Source: Candidatus Tisiphia endosymbiont of Sialis lutaria (lineage in GTDB: Bacteria > Pseudomonadota > Alphaproteobacteria > Rickettsiales > Rickettsiaceae). Taken from it: a stretch of 64,000 bases of DNA. Positions 45,844 to 56,142 of the stretch are shown here, piece after piece. Numbering within the stretch: the stretch's first letter is position 1; each line of letters starts with the position of its first letter. Below the pieces are notes generated by a model that saw only the letters and a list, made by a program, of their open reading frames with translations, did not search any database and was not told the DNA's origin. The stretch covers positions 1-64,000 of the forward strand of contig NZ_OZ032153.1 of assembly GCF_964026535.1 (NCBI RefSeq), written 5' to 3'. The position numbers were made by a program, and so were the translations under genes.

Positions 45844-45918
45844 TACAGTCAATTCAGGGAAATTGGGTAGCAGGAGTGACGAGTGGCAACATCACCACCT
45901 TCTCATTAATTGACTATA
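45844..45918. repeat. Family A short element (75 bp)
   Basis: TACAGTCAATTCAGGG to TCATTAATTGACTATA, lacking the central 32 bp of the long form, as do the copies at 1007-1080 and 54652-54726. It lies between the convergent thyX and murA genes. Confidence 0.85.
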
Positions 45919-45926
45919 TCTGGTTT

Positions 45927-47201
45927 TTAAACATTATCTCCTGTAACTCGTACTATATTTGCCCCACAGTTACTTAATTTTTTTTCCAATGTTTGATATC
46001 CACGATCTAAGTGGTAGATTCGACGTATTTTTGTTGTATCGTTGGCGGCAAGTCCAGCTAATACTAGAGATACCGATGCTCTGAGGTCGCTTGCCATAAC
46101 TTCAGCTCCCGTCAGAAAAGGTACTCCGTGTATTATAGCACTATTTCCTTTAATTATTATATTTGCCCCCATTCGGCATAATTCAGGAACATGCATAAAA
46201 CGGTTTTCAAAAATAGTTTCGGTGATGGTAGAAGACCCGCTGCAAAGGGTCATAAGACTCATAAACTGAGCTTGAAAATCTGTTGCAAAACCTGGATATG
46301 GACTTGTATGAATATCCACAGGATTTAATTTATCTACATAAGAAACTCTTAAACCATTATCAATGGGTTCAACTTTTATGCCAGCTTCAATGAGTTTTAA
46401 TACTATATTTTCAACAATATTGCCGTTAATTCCATAAATATTTAAACTGCCTTTAGTAATGGCAGCAGCCATCATGTAGGTACCAGCTTCAATACGATCC
46501 GGCATGATCGAATAGTTGGTATGTTTTAAATAAGATTTACCAATAATTGTTATTTCACTTGTACCAATTCCATTTATTTCTGCCCCCATTTTGTTAAGGC
46601 AATGGCATAGATCAACAATTTCTGGTTCTCTAGCACAGTTAGATAATATCGTTTCCCCTTTAGCCAAAGTAGCAGCCATTATAGAATTAATTGTTGCTCC
46701 AACAGATATTTGTTTAAAAACAAAATGTACAGCTTTTAATCTGCCTGTGATTTTAGCGTTAATATAGCCATGATCCACATCAATATCTGCTCCCATAGCT
46801 TGCAATGCTGCTATATGTAAATCTACTTGTCGAGCCCCTATAGCACATCCTCCAGGTAAGGAAACTTTAGCTTTAGAGAATCTAGAGAGTAATGGTCCAA
46901 GAACCCAAATAGAAGCACGCATTTTACGTACTATATCATATGGGGCAGTAAAATTATTAATATTGCTACTATCGATATCCATGCTTAAGTAATCTTGATG
47001 ATCAGTTACCGTAACAACACTGCCTAAATTCTCAAGTAATTTCTTCATTGTGAGAATATCGGTAAGCTTTGGAATATTATTAATACTAAGCTTATCTGTA
47101 AGAAGTGCAGCTGTCATAATCGGTAATGCCGAATTCTTAGCTCCGCTAATGCTAATATTACCTTCAAGGGGAATACCACCTTTAATTATTAAACTGTCCA
47201 T
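45927..47201 (-). CDS. murA: UDP-N-acetylglucosamine 1-carboxyvinyltransferase
   Basis: The first committed step of peptidoglycan synthesis. The 424 residues have the double-domain fold, catalytic K22 in SGAKNSALP, and the loop [12 protein letters not shown] with the reactive C119. Its presence with thyX, tatA and cell-wall peptidases shows that peptidoglycan synthesis is at least partly kept. It stands alone, with repeats on both sides. Confidence 0.96.
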   Translation of the reverse strand: MDSLIIKGGIPLEGNISISGAKNSALPIMTAALLTDKLSINNIPKLTDILTMKKLLENLGSVVTVTDHQDYLSMDIDSSNINNFTAPYDIVRKMRASIWVLGPLLSRFSKAKVSLPGGCAIGARQVDLHIAALQAMGADIDVDHGYINAKITGRLKAVHFVFKQISVGATINSIMAATLAKGETILSNCAREPEIVDLCHCLNKMGAEINGIGTSEITIIGKSYLKHTNYSIMPDRIEAGTYMMAAAITKGSLNIYGINGNIVENIVLKLIEAGIKVEPIDNGLRVSYVDKLNPVDIHTSPYPGFATDFQAQFMSLMTLCSGSSTITETIFENRFMHVPELCRMGANIIIKGNSAIIHGVPFLTGAEVMASDLRASVSLVLAGLAANDTTKIRRIYHLDRGYQTLEKKLSNCGANIVRVTGDNV

Positions 47202-47224
47202 AGGAATTCCTTAATATATAATAA

Positions 47225-47541
47225 TCTGAATTGACTATAACAAACTGACGTCATTGCGAGAAGGCGTAAGCCAAAGCATAAGCGTCAGTTTAAGAAAACA
47301 ATAATTGAAAAACTGTCGTTGCAAGGAGACTTTAGGTCGACGAAGCAACCCAGAAAAGTGATTAAATTTGGATTGCTGCGACCACTACGCGATCTCGCAA
47401 TGACGTTGGAAGCTAAAATCGTCATTGCGAGAAGGCGTGAGCCGACGAAGCAATCCACTCTTTTATGGATTGCTACGCCACCTACGGTGGCTCGCAATGA
47501 CAACTTTTCTACTTTATTTTCTTAAACCAACGCTTATGCAC
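47225..47541. repeat. Composite of A terminus and B elements with outer arms
   Basis: An A right terminus (47225-47240), a B left half (47248-47275), an outer arm GCATAAGCGTCAGTTTAAG (47275-47300), a full B palindrome (about 47313-47404), a second B palindrome (47419-47502) and a closing arm CTTAAACCAACGCTTATG. It covers nearly all the gene-free 47202-47580. Confidence 0.85.
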
Positions 47542-47580
47542 AATAACGTCGGTGTTTTTACCTCGACTTTAAACAATTTA

Positions 47581-49311
47581 TCATTTTTTACTATCGTCAA
47601 GAGCTGCTCCAAGTATGTCTCCTAGACTAGCACCACTATCAGCAGAACCATATTCTTTGATAGCTTTTTCTCTCCTGTCTATTTCAAGGGCTTTTATTGA
47701 TAAAGTAACTTTACGAGATGCTTTATCAATGGTGATGATTTTTGCATCAATTCTGTCATTAGGGGCAAATCTTTCAGTTTTTTGTTCGGTTTTTTCACTA
47801 GAAAGATCAGCCTTCTTGATGAAGCCCGATACTTTATCGTCTAAAGCCACTTCTATTCTATCATCTTGAACTGCAGTGACTAAGCAAGTAACGATCATAT
47901 TTTTTTTATACAGCTCAAATTCATCTTGCTGCGTCTCTTCAGTTAATTGTTTAATACCTAAACTTATACGTTCCTTTTCAATATCAATTGATAAAACCTT
48001 ACATTCTATTTGGTCATTCTTTTTATATGTTTTTAACAATTCAATACCATTACCGTCCCAGCTTATATCCGTTTCATGAATCATGCCGTCAATATTGTCA
48101 TCAAGTGCTACAAACATACCAAAGTCAGTAATATTTCGTATTGGAGCTTTAATTATACTACCTATTGGATTACGCTTAGCAAACTCAATAAGGGGGTTAT
48201 CTTGACATTGTTTAATACTTAAAGATATTCTATGTTTATCAGTATCAACTTCTAAAATGGTAAATTGCACTTCTTGACCGATAGTAAGCATTTTTTTAGG
48301 ATGCTGATTTAATTTTACCCAACTAATTTCACTTGAATGTACAAGACCCTCAATACCATCTTTTAGCTCAATAAATACTCCATAATCAGCAATATTTGTT
48401 ACTTTACCGGTCATTATCGTACCAACCGGAAATTCTTCTTTTATACTTTGCCATGGATTATGATCAAGTTGCTTCATACCAAGTGAAATTCTCTTAGTTT
48501 CTTCATTAAATTTTATAACTATAACCTTAACTTTTTGATCTAGCGATAAAACTTCTGAAGGGTGATTTATTCTGCTCCATGAAATATCAGTAACATGCAA
48601 TAGACCGTCTACATTACCTGAACTACCTAAAGCAATAAATGCACCGTAATCAGTGATATTTTTTACTGTACCATCTAATATTATCCCTTCCTTAATTTTC
48701 GATAACATTTCATCCCTAGCCTCGGATCTTGATTCCTCAAGTATGGCTCTTCTAGAAACCACAATATTACCAAGTTTCTTATCCATTTTTAAAATTTGGA
48801 ATGGCTGCTTGATACCCATTAACGAAGAAATATCTTTTATTGGTCTAACATCTACCTGACTTCCAGGCAAGAAAGCAACAACCCCTGATACATCAACGGT
48901 AAACCCACCTTTAACACGCCCAAATATTACACCATCCACAAACTGCTTTTGAGCACATGCAATTTCTAAATGTCCCCATGATTCTTCTCTAATAGCTTTT
49001 TCACGGCTTAATATAGTTCTACCGTTGCGACCTTCAATTTTCTCAATATAGACATCAACTATATCACCAACTTCTGGTAAAGGTTGATTACTAGCCAAGG
49101 CAAATTCTTCTACCGGAACTCTACCTTCATTCTTTAGGCCAACGTCAACTATGATAATTCCTTTGGCGATACCTACTACTTGACCTTTGACAACAGTACC
49201 TTCTTTTATATGGCTAGTACTTATGCTTTCAAGCATTTGTGCAAAATCTTCATGAGATTGAAGGCTAATTTCTGCAAGTTGGGAAACAAATTTTTTCTTA
49301 ATTTTTTGCAT
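47581..49311 (-). CDS. rpsA: 30S ribosomal protein S1
   Basis: The mRNA-binding ribosomal protein. From the preferred start [16 protein letters not shown] (49311, with TTAGAG nearby) it has 576 residues. A longer frame to 49338 has weaker support. Six S1 domains are recognisable by their repeating pattern ([63 protein letters not shown]), so the full set seems present. It is downstream of cmk, in the same direction, as in many bacteria (cmk-rpsA), with an intergenic palindrome between the two. Confidence 0.95.
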   Translation of the reverse strand: MQKIKKKFVSQLAEISLQSHEDFAQMLESISTSHIKEGTVVKGQVVGIAKGIIIVDVGLKNEGRVPVEEFALASNQPLPEVGDIVDVYIEKIEGRNGRTILSREKAIREESWGHLEIACAQKQFVDGVIFGRVKGGFTVDVSGVVAFLPGSQVDVRPIKDISSLMGIKQPFQILKMDKKLGNIVVSRRAILEESRSEARDEMLSKIKEGIILDGTVKNITDYGAFIALGSSGNVDGLLHVTDISWSRINHPSEVLSLDQKVKVIVIKFNEETKRISLGMKQLDHNPWQSIKEEFPVGTIMTGKVTNIADYGVFIELKDGIEGLVHSSEISWVKLNQHPKKMLTIGQEVQFTILEVDTDKHRISLSIKQCQDNPLIEFAKRNPIGSIIKAPIRNITDFGMFVALDDNIDGMIHETDISWDGNGIELLKTYKKNDQIECKVLSIDIEKERISLGIKQLTEETQQDEFELYKKNMIVTCLVTAVQDDRIEVALDDKVSGFIKKADLSSEKTEQKTERFAPNDRIDAKIITIDKASRKVTLSIKALEIDRREKAIKEYGSADSGASLGDILGAALDDSKK

Positions 49312-49350
49312 ATTATTCTCTAATACTAGTTGTGCCACCTAGTATAATAA

Positions 49351-49458
49351 ATATAGTTAATTGATTTGAATTTGCTCGAGTGAGTTGCTTAGATGTTGAC
49401 CTAAATTTAGGTTTCACTTCTATCTCACTGATCAGCAAATCCAACTAAATTAACTATG
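49351..49458. repeat. Family A-like palindrome with a different interior
   Basis: 108 bp with termini like family A (TATAGTTAATTGATTTG and AAATTAACTAT). The interior is different, TTGCTCGAGTGAG pairing with CTCACTGATCAGCAA around a central CCTAAATTTAGG. It is almost entirely self-complementary and lies just upstream of rpsA. Confidence 0.75.
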
Positions 49459-49511
49459 AATGGTTAATAAATGTAGATAAAACAACCTATTGCACATAAA
49501 ATATGTTGATA

Positions 49512-50162
49512 TTACCTAACTAAAATAAACTCCATAATCTTATCAATCACTTTTTCTGGTGATAGATAAGAAGTATCAATTTCTAAAGTTCCTGGAGAGA
49601 CAGTTAACGGAGCGATATCACGCTCTATATCTCTTTTATCTCTTGTTTCCAGTTGCTTTAGAACTACATCAAAAAGACATTCTCCATCTTTCTTTTGCAG
49701 CTCTTTATACCTTCTTTTTGCTCTAATAACAATATCTGCTTTAATAAAAATCTTTAAATCAGCCTTCGGTGCCACTACTGTTCCAATATCTCTACCTTCC
49801 ATTACAATTCTAGGAATTGTTTTTATTAATTTTACCAAATATATTCCCAGATTATTTCTTACTTCCGGTATAACGGCAACCTGTGAGGCTATATTACCTA
49901 CAACCTCACTATCAAGTTCTGAATTTTTTATATATTCCGTGGATTTAGATAATTCAATTATTCTATTTATATCAGTAAGATCAATTTTTTGCTTTATACA
50001 AGAAAGAGCAAGGCTTCTGTATACAATACCTGATTGAAAATAGGTGAGCTCAAGTTTTTGTGCTAACATTCGTCCAATTGTACTTTTACCTGATGCCGCT
50101 GGACCATCCAGTGCCACTACAAAATTATTGCAGATATCCAAAGCTTGAGATTTTAAGGTCAT
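49512..50162 (-). CDS. cmk: Cytidylate kinase
   Basis: It phosphorylates CMP and dCMP for nucleic-acid synthesis. The P-loop [15 protein letters not shown] is at 18-32, followed by the substrate segment [13 protein letters not shown], the GRDIGTVV motif with the substrate-binding arginine and aspartate, and the LID region RAKRRYKEL. The 216-residue length is typical. Transcription runs toward rpsA. Confidence 0.95.
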   Translation of the reverse strand: MTLKSQALDICNNFVVALDGPAASGKSTIGRMLAQKLELTYFQSGIVYRSLALSCIKQKIDLTDINRIIELSKSTEYIKNSELDSEVVGNIASQVAVIPEVRNNLGIYLVKLIKTIPRIVMEGRDIGTVVAPKADLKIFIKADIVIRAKRRYKELQKKDGECLFDVVLKQLETRDKRDIERDIAPLTVSPGTLEIDTSYLSPEKVIDKIMEFILVR

Positions 50163-50471
50163 TTATTCATAATTTTATGCTAGGAGGCTGCCTATAATAA
50201 CTGAACTAATTAATTATATTTTGAGCTATTTTTCGGCAAGAATAGATATGATTTTTACAGGATAGTGTATCTATTTCAAAAAAATCATGTTTATTCGCAG
50301 CCAAAAAGAACCCGATATAGAATTACTTTCGTTATCGCAGACACTCTCGTAGATTTTAGCTGAATATTTAAAATAATGCAAATAAAACTTGAAATTAGGG
50401 CTATTATAGATTAGACATGTTACTTGAATATTTTGTTGCTTTAAGTATAAAATTAAAGCAGGAAAAAATAA
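50163..50471. other. Gene-free region upstream of tRNA-Val
   Basis: 309 bp without a credible frame. The stretch near 50175-50210 (GGAGGCTGCCTATAATAACT) weakly resembles 18085-18120, perhaps the two ends of a decayed repeat. The right part holds the tRNA promoter. Confidence 0.4.
50424..50451 (+). promoter_or_regulatory. Candidate promoter for tRNA-Val
   Basis: TTGAAT (50424-50429) and TATAAA (50446-50451) with 16 bp between; the mature tRNA begins 21 bp after the -10 box. This is a plausible sigma-70 promoter in an otherwise gene-free region. Confidence 0.5.
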
Positions 50472-50548
50472 GGGCGGTTAGCTCAGTTGGTTAGAGCATT
50501 ACGTTGACATCGTAAAGGTCGGTGGTTCGAGTCCACTACCGCCCACCA
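50472..50548 (+). tRNA. tRNA-Val (anticodon GAC)
   Basis: A 77-nt cloverleaf with acceptor stem GGGCGGT/ACCGCCC, D-loop AGCTCAGTTGGTTAGAGC, anticodon arm TTACG-TTGACAT-CGTAA with GAC, T arm GGTGGTTCGAGTCCACT and encoded CCA. All stems pair without mismatch. GAC reads GUC and GUU valine codons. Confidence 0.96.
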
Positions 50549-50661
50549 GTATTTATCCGCCATTCAGGGTTTTTTATAATCTTAATAACCATTTCATATG
50601 TAACTCATATGTCACTTCTCAGACAAAAATCCTAATGTTATCTTTTTAGACTATAGTCTGG

Positions 50662-53577
50662 TTAGCTATATTTGCCCAAGGCTTCTTCAAGTAATTTTTC
50701 TTGCTGCTCATTATGTATGTTCAGTGCCCCAACGGCAGGTGAAGCAGATTCATTTCTACCAACATATTTAAATTGATTATTAATTGACATATCTTTTAGG
50801 GTGTCATTTAAGTGGTCTTTAATAAAATTCCACGCTCCCATATTTTTAGATTCTTCTTGACACCAAATAAACTCCTTAGCCTTATTATATTTACCTAATA
50901 TTTTAATGATAACATCTTTTTCAAACGGATATAATTGCTCAACTCTAATAATTACCATATCTGAAATAGTTTTTGCTTCTCTTTTTTCTAATAAATCATA
51001 GTATACCTTGCCACTACATAATATAACTCGTGTTACTTCCTTGGCATTTATCGTCTCATTAATTTCGTTTAGTACAGGGGCAAAGCTTGTATTCTCATCA
51101 ATATGCGATAGAGGGGATACAGCCATTTTATGTCTTAATAAAGATTTTGGTGACATTACTATTAGTGGTTTACGAATATTACTGTATATTTGACGACGTA
51201 ATAAATGAAAAAATGAGGCTGGGGTTGTAGGATAGGTAACTTGAATATTGTCTTCAGCAGCAAGCTGTAAAAATCTCTCAAATCTTGCAGAACTATGCTC
51301 TGGACCTTGCCCTTCCAATCCGTGTGGTAGTAGCACTACTATACCACTCATTCTGAGCCATTTGTTTTCACTACTGGAAATGAATTGGTCAAAAATTATT
51401 TGAGCTCCATTAGCGAAATCGCCAAACTGAGCTTCCCAAATTACTAAATTTTTTGGATTAACTAATGAATAGCCATACTCAAAACCTAAAACCGCATATT
51501 CAGATAAATTACTGTTAGCAATTTCAAAGTTTGCTTGGCTTTGCGATAAATTATTTAATGGTGTATAGGTACTATTATCTACCTGACTATGCAATACTGC
51601 ATGACGGTGAGAGAAAGTGCCACGCTCAGAATCCTGACCAGTAAAACGTATTCTGGTACCTGAATTTAATAGACTGGCAAATGCTAATTGCTCTGCAGTT
51701 GCCCAATCGATCGGTTTATCTTGCTTTAAAATATTTGCTCTTAATTCAAATAATTTTACAAGTTTAGGATTTAAAGGGAAATCTTTTGGTATTTGACAAA
51801 GCCTTATACCAAGCTCTTTTAAAGTATTTTTACTAACACCAGTAGAGAGTATTTTAGCATTTGACCTAGTGTAACCAGACCATAACCCCTCTAAGTACTG
51901 AGCTTGTGTTTGATAATTTTTAGCATATTCATATTCTTGATCTAATTTTAGTTTAAATTGTTCTTTTAACGTAGGAAAATGATTTTGGTCAATTATTCCT
52001 TCTGCCATCAGTTCACTGGCAAAAATTGTTGCAGGGGATTGTTTATTTTTTATTACATTATACATAGCACCTTGAGTATACATAGGCTCATCACCTTCAT
52101 TATGACCGTATTTACGATAGCATACGATCTCAATGACTATATCTCTAGCAAATTTATGTCGGTAATTCACTGCCATATTAGTAGCTTTGAGTACAGCTTG
52201 AATATTATCACCATTTACATGTAAAATTGGACTATTAATTATTTTAGCAAATTCAGTAGAATATCTACTTGGTCTGGTATCATAACTATTTGTTGTAAAG
52301 CCAAGCTGATTATTAATAACAAAGTGAATAGTTCCGCCAACATGATAAGCCTTTAAATTCGACATAAATAAACTTTCAGCTACTACACCTTGACCACAAA
52401 AAGCAGTATCACCATGCACTAAAATACCCATTACTTTTTGACGATTAACATCTTGAATGTTGTCCTGTTTTGCTCGTACTTTACCAGCTACCACTGAGTT
52501 TATCGCTTCTAAATGCGAAGGATTATCTGCCATAGAGAGGTGAACCTTAGATTGACCTCTTATTCGATCTGACGAATAGCCAATATGATATTTTACATCA
52601 CTCGAAATACCTAAATCATTTGACAAGATACTGCCAGTCATAAATCCAGATAGAATAGCTTTATAAGGTTTAGTCATTACCTTAGTTAAGGTACTAAGTC
52701 TTCCTCGATGTGCCATACCTATTACGACATCTTCTACTCCATGAACAATAGACATATCTATAGCTTTATCTATAGCTACGACAGCTGCCTCTCCCCCCTC
52801 TACTGAGAAACGCTTTGCCCCAGGAAATTTTGTGTGTAGATATTGTTCAAATCCCTCAATTTCTACTAAATCTTGTAGTATATCCTTCTTATCTTGTGTT
52901 AATACATTAAAAGTTTGAATGTTACTTTCCATTTGTTCACAAAGCCAGGTTTTTTCATCTTCATTTGTCAGATGATCAAACTCTATAGCAATATCTTTAG
53001 CATAAGTTTGATCGAGCAAATTAACCAGTTCACTAACTGTGCATGATTTTATTCCAAAAAATTGATCGTCAATTTCTATAATATTATTCAACTGATCTTT
53101 AGTAAAACCAAAATCTTCTATATTAAGCTTCAACTGACTTTTTGTTTTAAGAGCTTCAAGATTCAATGGATCTAGTTTTACTAAATAATGTCCATATTTG
53201 CGATAGCTGGCAATCAGCATTTTTACTCTAAGTTTGTTAGTAACAGTAGAAAAATCCGTATCAAGCCCCTCCCCTCTTTCACAAGGCGAAGTGATAATAT
53301 GAGCAATGCTTTTTGTAACCTGATGGCTATTATAGTCAATTGATGAGAAGTTGGTGACGTCGTCACTCGTCGCTCGCCTATTATTTATAGGCGTCGCTCC
53401 ATCGCTCCTAGCATCAACTTCTCCTGAATTGACTATATTATTTTCAATATTTTGGAAATAATTTTGCCAGCTTTTATCAACTGCTGTATGATCTGATAAA
53501 TATAGTTGATATAATTCTTCTATAAAGATAGCATTGCTACCAAATAAAAAGCTGGTTTGTTTAAAGTTTTTGTCCAT
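50662..53577 (-). CDS. sucA: 2-oxoglutarate dehydrogenase E1, with a family A insertion
   Basis: The thiamine-dependent first component of the TCA-cycle complex. The protein has 971 codons, against 925-935 usual in this group; a family A element near the N-terminus (about residues 47-83, [14 protein letters not shown]) adds 35. The TPP and E1 domains appear intact (for example [41 protein letters not shown]). A second C-like repeat fragment follows in frame (about residues 90-105, [12 protein letters not shown]). sucB is not adjacent; downstream are a tRNA and a gene-free region. The insertion lies in the short, variable N-terminal segment, so activity is probably kept. Confidence 0.95.
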   Translation of the reverse strand: MDKNFKQTSFLFGSNAIFIEELYQLYLSDHTAVDKSWQNYFQNIENNIVNSGEVDARSDGATPINNRRATSDDVTNFSSIDYNSHQVTKSIAHIITSPCERGEGLDTDFSTVTNKLRVKMLIASYRKYGHYLVKLDPLNLEALKTKSQLKLNIEDFGFTKDQLNNIIEIDDQFFGIKSCTVSELVNLLDQTYAKDIAIEFDHLTNEDEKTWLCEQMESNIQTFNVLTQDKKDILQDLVEIEGFEQYLHTKFPGAKRFSVEGGEAAVVAIDKAIDMSIVHGVEDVVIGMAHRGRLSTLTKVMTKPYKAILSGFMTGSILSNDLGISSDVKYHIGYSSDRIRGQSKVHLSMADNPSHLEAINSVVAGKVRAKQDNIQDVNRQKVMGILVHGDTAFCGQGVVAESLFMSNLKAYHVGGTIHFVINNQLGFTTNSYDTRPSRYSTEFAKIINSPILHVNGDNIQAVLKATNMAVNYRHKFARDIVIEIVCYRKYGHNEGDEPMYTQGAMYNVIKNKQSPATIFASELMAEGIIDQNHFPTLKEQFKLKLDQEYEYAKNYQTQAQYLEGLWSGYTRSNAKILSTGVSKNTLKELGIRLCQIPKDFPLNPKLVKLFELRANILKQDKPIDWATAEQLAFASLLNSGTRIRFTGQDSERGTFSHRHAVLHSQVDNSTYTPLNNLSQSQANFEIANSNLSEYAVLGFEYGYSLVNPKNLVIWEAQFGDFANGAQIIFDQFISSSENKWLRMSGIVVLLPHGLEGQGPEHSSARFERFLQLAAEDNIQVTYPTTPASFFHLLRRQIYSNIRKPLIVMSPKSLLRHKMAVSPLSHIDENTSFAPVLNEINETINAKEVTRVILCSGKVYYDLLEKREAKTISDMVIIRVEQLYPFEKDVIIKILGKYNKAKEFIWCQEESKNMGAWNFIKDHLNDTLKDMSINNQFKYVGRNESASPAVGALNIHNEQQEKLLEEALGKYS
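53331..53437. repeat. Family A long element inside sucA
   Basis: 107 bp, TATAGTCAATTGATGAG to CTGAATTGACTATA, read on the minus strand in the same frame as in queF and tkt. Confidence 0.93.
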
Positions 53578-53713
53578 AACTTCTTATTCCTGATTAGGTT
53601 ATGTTTATAAACATAGCAGATTTTTTTGCTCCACTAATAGCTGTGTTCATTTTTTTTGCGGTATTGCTTATTTTTTTTCATTGACCACTACGTGGTCTTG
53701 CTATAGGCATATA

Positions 53714-54072
53714 CGTCATTGCGAGCCACCGTAGGTGGCGTGGCAATCGATTTTTAATCATTTCTGGATTGCTTCGTCGACCTTACGGTCTCCTCGCAAT
53801 GACGGTTTCTCAATTATTGTTTTCTTAAACTAACGCTTATACGTCATTGCAAGCAAACATACGTAAGCGTGGCAATCCACGAAGCTTGTTATATTGTTTC
53901 GTTGGTTCATGCCCATAGTACTCTACAATTTTTATTCTATAAGTATTAAACAGCATAAAAACGTCATTGCGAGGAGGCGTAAGCCTACGAAGCAATCCAT
54001 ATAGTCTTGATGTATCTATACTAATTCTTATGGATTGCTTCGTCGCTACTAAAGTAGCTCCTCGCAATGACG
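53714..54072. repeat. Three B-type elements, one with outer arm
   Basis: B at 53714-53804 (its left arm begins CGTCATTGCGAGCCACC). Its outer arm, TTTCTCAATTATTGTTTTC and CTTAAACTAACGCTTATACG, reaches 53842. A half B follows (53842-53885), then a full B at 53962-54072. They occupy most of the gene-free 53578-54135; the first 130 bp downstream of the sucA start have nothing recognisable. Confidence 0.85.
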
Positions 54073-54135
54073 CTTAGCAGTAAGCTTTTTTACTCATCAT
54101 AAGGAAATAAATAAAAAATTGTAGAGTACTATGGC

Positions 54136-54624
54136 TCATGCCTCTTTGCCACGACAGCAAATTTGCTGTACCCTTTTGCTCATAGTAGAATCACCAAACT
54201 TTAAATTGTCAATTGATGATTGTTCCAGAGCATGCACCAATAACATATTATTTGCTATGTCAAGCGTTACAGTTCCTGGCGTAAGGGTAATAGAATTAGC
54301 ATATACTACAAGACTAGTATCGTTTTTTTGCTCTGAATCAATCCACTCAAAAACTGGTTGCAAGTTAAGATTCTTCCGCCATATAATCTTCATTACCCCT
54401 AAGCTAGATAGCAGTATTTCTTTAATTAGCCAAGTAAAATATAGTATAGAATGATAATTTAAATAAACCCTACGGGGCATTAAATTGAGTTTTATCGCAA
54501 AAAGATAAGTTATACTGACAATAATCGAGGAAATCAACAACGTAAAAATATCTGTAGGTAAACCTGTTAGACCAAACAATATCAATAACAACATAATTAA
54601 AGTAAAGATTCTAGTGTGCATCAT
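54136..54624 (-). CDS. mnhE: Na+/H+ antiporter subunit E (MnhE/MrpE)
   Basis: A 162-residue protein with two N-terminal hydrophobic segments (about 8-52) and the conserved domain of MrpE, ANSITLTPGTVTLDI, followed by MLLVHALEQSSIDN. It would be part of the same complex as the mnhC and mnhD genes 41 kb away, and separation of subunits is usual in Rickettsia. The cysteine-rich end (VQQICCRGKEA) is odd but short. It is alone, between repeats. Confidence 0.85.
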   Translation of the reverse strand: MMHTRIFTLIMLLLILFGLTGLPTDIFTLLISSIIVSITYLFAIKLNLMPRRVYLNYHSILYFTWLIKEILLSSLGVMKIIWRKNLNLQPVFEWIDSEQKNDTSLVVYANSITLTPGTVTLDIANNMLLVHALEQSSIDNLKFGDSTMSKRVQQICCRGKEA

Positions 54625-54651
54625 ATCCTTTTATTCCGCTAACAATCGATG

Positions 54652-54726
54652 TATAGTTAATTGATGAGAAGTTGGGAACGTTGTTACTTGTTACTCCTAG
54701 CCCCAAATTTTCCTGACTTGACTATA
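54652..54726. repeat. Family A short element (75 bp)
   Basis: TATAGTTAATTGATGAG to CTGACTTGACTATA without the central 32 bp. It is intergenic, like the other two short copies. Confidence 0.85.
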
Positions 54727-54793
54727 GTTTTAAATTTTTTCATACTAGATCAAATTAACAATATTTGCTATAGTATTATTTAATCTTATTTGT

Positions 54794-54960
54794 TATATAT
54801 ACTTGATAATCAAGTTTTTTGCAGAGATATCTTTAAACGCAAAATTTGTCATTCCCGCGTAGGCGGGAATCTATTATAGATATCGCACCGAAGTAGGAAT
54901 GACAACCATGGTTCTATATTTTATTCAAATCTGCAAAAAAACTTGATTATCGAGTATATA
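54794..54960. repeat. Family D palindrome containing a C element, upstream of tatA
   Basis: The left arm TATATACTTGATAATCAAG and the right arm CTTGATTATCGAGTATATA form a 29-30 bp inverted repeat. A C element (54848-54903) and short linkers fill the middle. Single D arms at 21639-21684 and 38762-38789 are next to C fragments as well, which suggests D arms belong to a composite unit. Confidence 0.75.
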
Positions 54961-54999
54961 GATTATTATCTTTAACTTAGAACTTACAAAATTGATATT

Positions 55000-55152
55000 A
55001 TGGGAATGAGCTTCAGTCACTTATTAGTGATCTTATTAATCATCTTAGTGTTGTTTGGTGCTGGTAAATTGCCTCAAGTAATGTCAGACCTTGCTAAAGG
55101 TCTTAAAGCTTTTAAGGAAGGAATGAAAGATGATAAGAAAAAAGATGAATAA
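55000..55152 (+). CDS. tatA: Twin-arginine translocase subunit TatA
   Basis: A 50-residue protein: [19 protein letters not shown] is the membrane helix, followed by the conserved [17 protein letters not shown] amphipathic helix with the FG and KLP elements, and a Lys/Asp tail. This is the standard TatA plan in its shortest form. It forms the pore-like oligomer that moves folded proteins across the inner membrane. tatB and tatC are not adjacent, as often in Rickettsia. Confidence 0.92.
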   Translation: MGMSFSHLLVILLIILVLFGAGKLPQVMSDLAKGLKAFKEGMKDDKKKDE

Positions 55153-55178
55153 TGCTAATAGCCTTACTATTTTTACTT

Positions 55179-55207
55179 TATAGTTAATTTTTCATCAATT
55201 GACTATA
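55179..55207. repeat. Family A mini element (29 bp) at the end of prmC
   Basis: TATAGTTAATTTTTCATC and CAATTGACTATA: only the two termini of family A, the same size as the copy at 21965-21993. On the minus strand it provides ATAGTCAATTGA, that is Ile-Val-Asn-stop, for prmC. Confidence 0.85.
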
Positions 55208-56142
55208 ATCAAAAGCCCTCTATCTAGACCTTCTATATCTTTATACACTTGCTGAACCGTATAGCCATGATTTATAAATATTTCTGTAACAGATGCCGCT
55301 TGATTAAAACCAATCTCTAAAAATAATTTACCATTCTGTTTTAAAAAACCCTTAGCTTCTTTAGCAATTATGTAATATGACGCTAAACCATTATTTTCAG
55401 CAAATAAAGCTAAGTGTGGTTCATATTTTATGGTCTCAGGAGACATATAAATAGTATCATCAAAGGAAATATACGGTGGATTACTTACAATAATGTCAAA
55501 TTTTTGCTTTTTTAAATTCTCAAACCAGTTACTATTAACTATCTTAAATCTATCAAAAACCTTATATTTTATAGCGTTTTGCCGAGCAATATCAATAGCT
55601 TCATTACTTATATCAGTAGCAGTTACATTAACATTGATATTAGCATTTAGCATTTCTAATAATAAGCTTAAAGCAATACAACCACTACCAGTACCAAGTT
55701 CCAGTATGGTTAGCTCCTCGATGTCATTCTGCTTTGGTGCGGGTTCTAGATTCTCGCCTACGCGGGAATGATCAGGAGTACGGGAATAGCAAGGGGTGAT
55801 ACTAATCGAGTTAGCTATAACATCCTTTAAAATCGCATCTACAATAGTCTCGGTATCTTGTCGAGGAATAAGTACTTTATCATTTACGATAAATTGGTAA
55901 CTATAAAATTCCTTATATCCTACAATATAGGCTATTGGCTCTAGTAATGTTCGTCTATTAACCAGATTATCAAAAATAATTTGCTCTTGTCGGGTCAATT
56001 CTTCTTCTGACCTAGCTAATAAATATTCAATAGACTTATTAGTCGCATGTTGCATCAATATGCGTGATTCTAAGTGGGCTGATTTAATACCTACAGCTTG
56101 CAGCTTGCTAGCAGCGTTAATTAAGGATTTTTTTATATTCAT
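55195..56142 (-). CDS. prmC: Peptide chain release factor N5-glutamine methyltransferase
   Basis: It methylates the GGQ glutamine of RF1 and RF2. The N-terminal helical domain (1-80) is followed by the SAM domain with ILELGTGSGCIALSLL, and the substrate motif SNPPYISFDD. A family C palindrome is fused in frame at about residues 123-139 (SRTPDHSRVGENLEPAPK), between strand and motif I, lengthening the protein by some 18-25 residues. The C-terminal IVN and stop are from a mini A element. It overlaps the RluA-type synthase gene by 4 bp, so both are on one transcript. Confidence 0.93.
   Translation of the reverse strand: MNIKKSLINAASKLQAVGIKSAHLESRILMQHATNKSIEYLLARSEEELTRQEQIIFDNLVNRRTLLEPIAYIVGYKEFYSYQFIVNDKVLIPRQDTETIVDAILKDVIANSISITPCYSRTPDHSRVGENLEPAPKQNDIEELTILELGTGSGCIALSLLLEMLNANINVNVTATDISNEAIDIARQNAIKYKVFDRFKIVNSNWFENLKKQKFDIIVSNPPYISFDDTIYMSPETIKYEPHLALFAENNGLASYYIIAKEAKGFLKQNGKLFLEIGFNQAASVTEIFINHGYTVQQVYKDIEGLDRGLLIIVN
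55723..55771. repeat. Family C element inside prmC
   Basis: GTCATTCTGCTTTGGTGCGGG to CTACGCGGGAATGAT, read in frame on the minus strand. A shorter degraded arm follows to about 55800. Confidence 0.85.

Noticed and set aside
47319-47625. Several 66-72 codon frames on both strands near murA and rpsA
   Set aside because: They are translations of the B elements and their arms, not genes.
53837-54067. A 76-codon minus-strand frame
   Set aside because: It reads through B repeats and contains the usual LLRRLTPPRND repeat translation.
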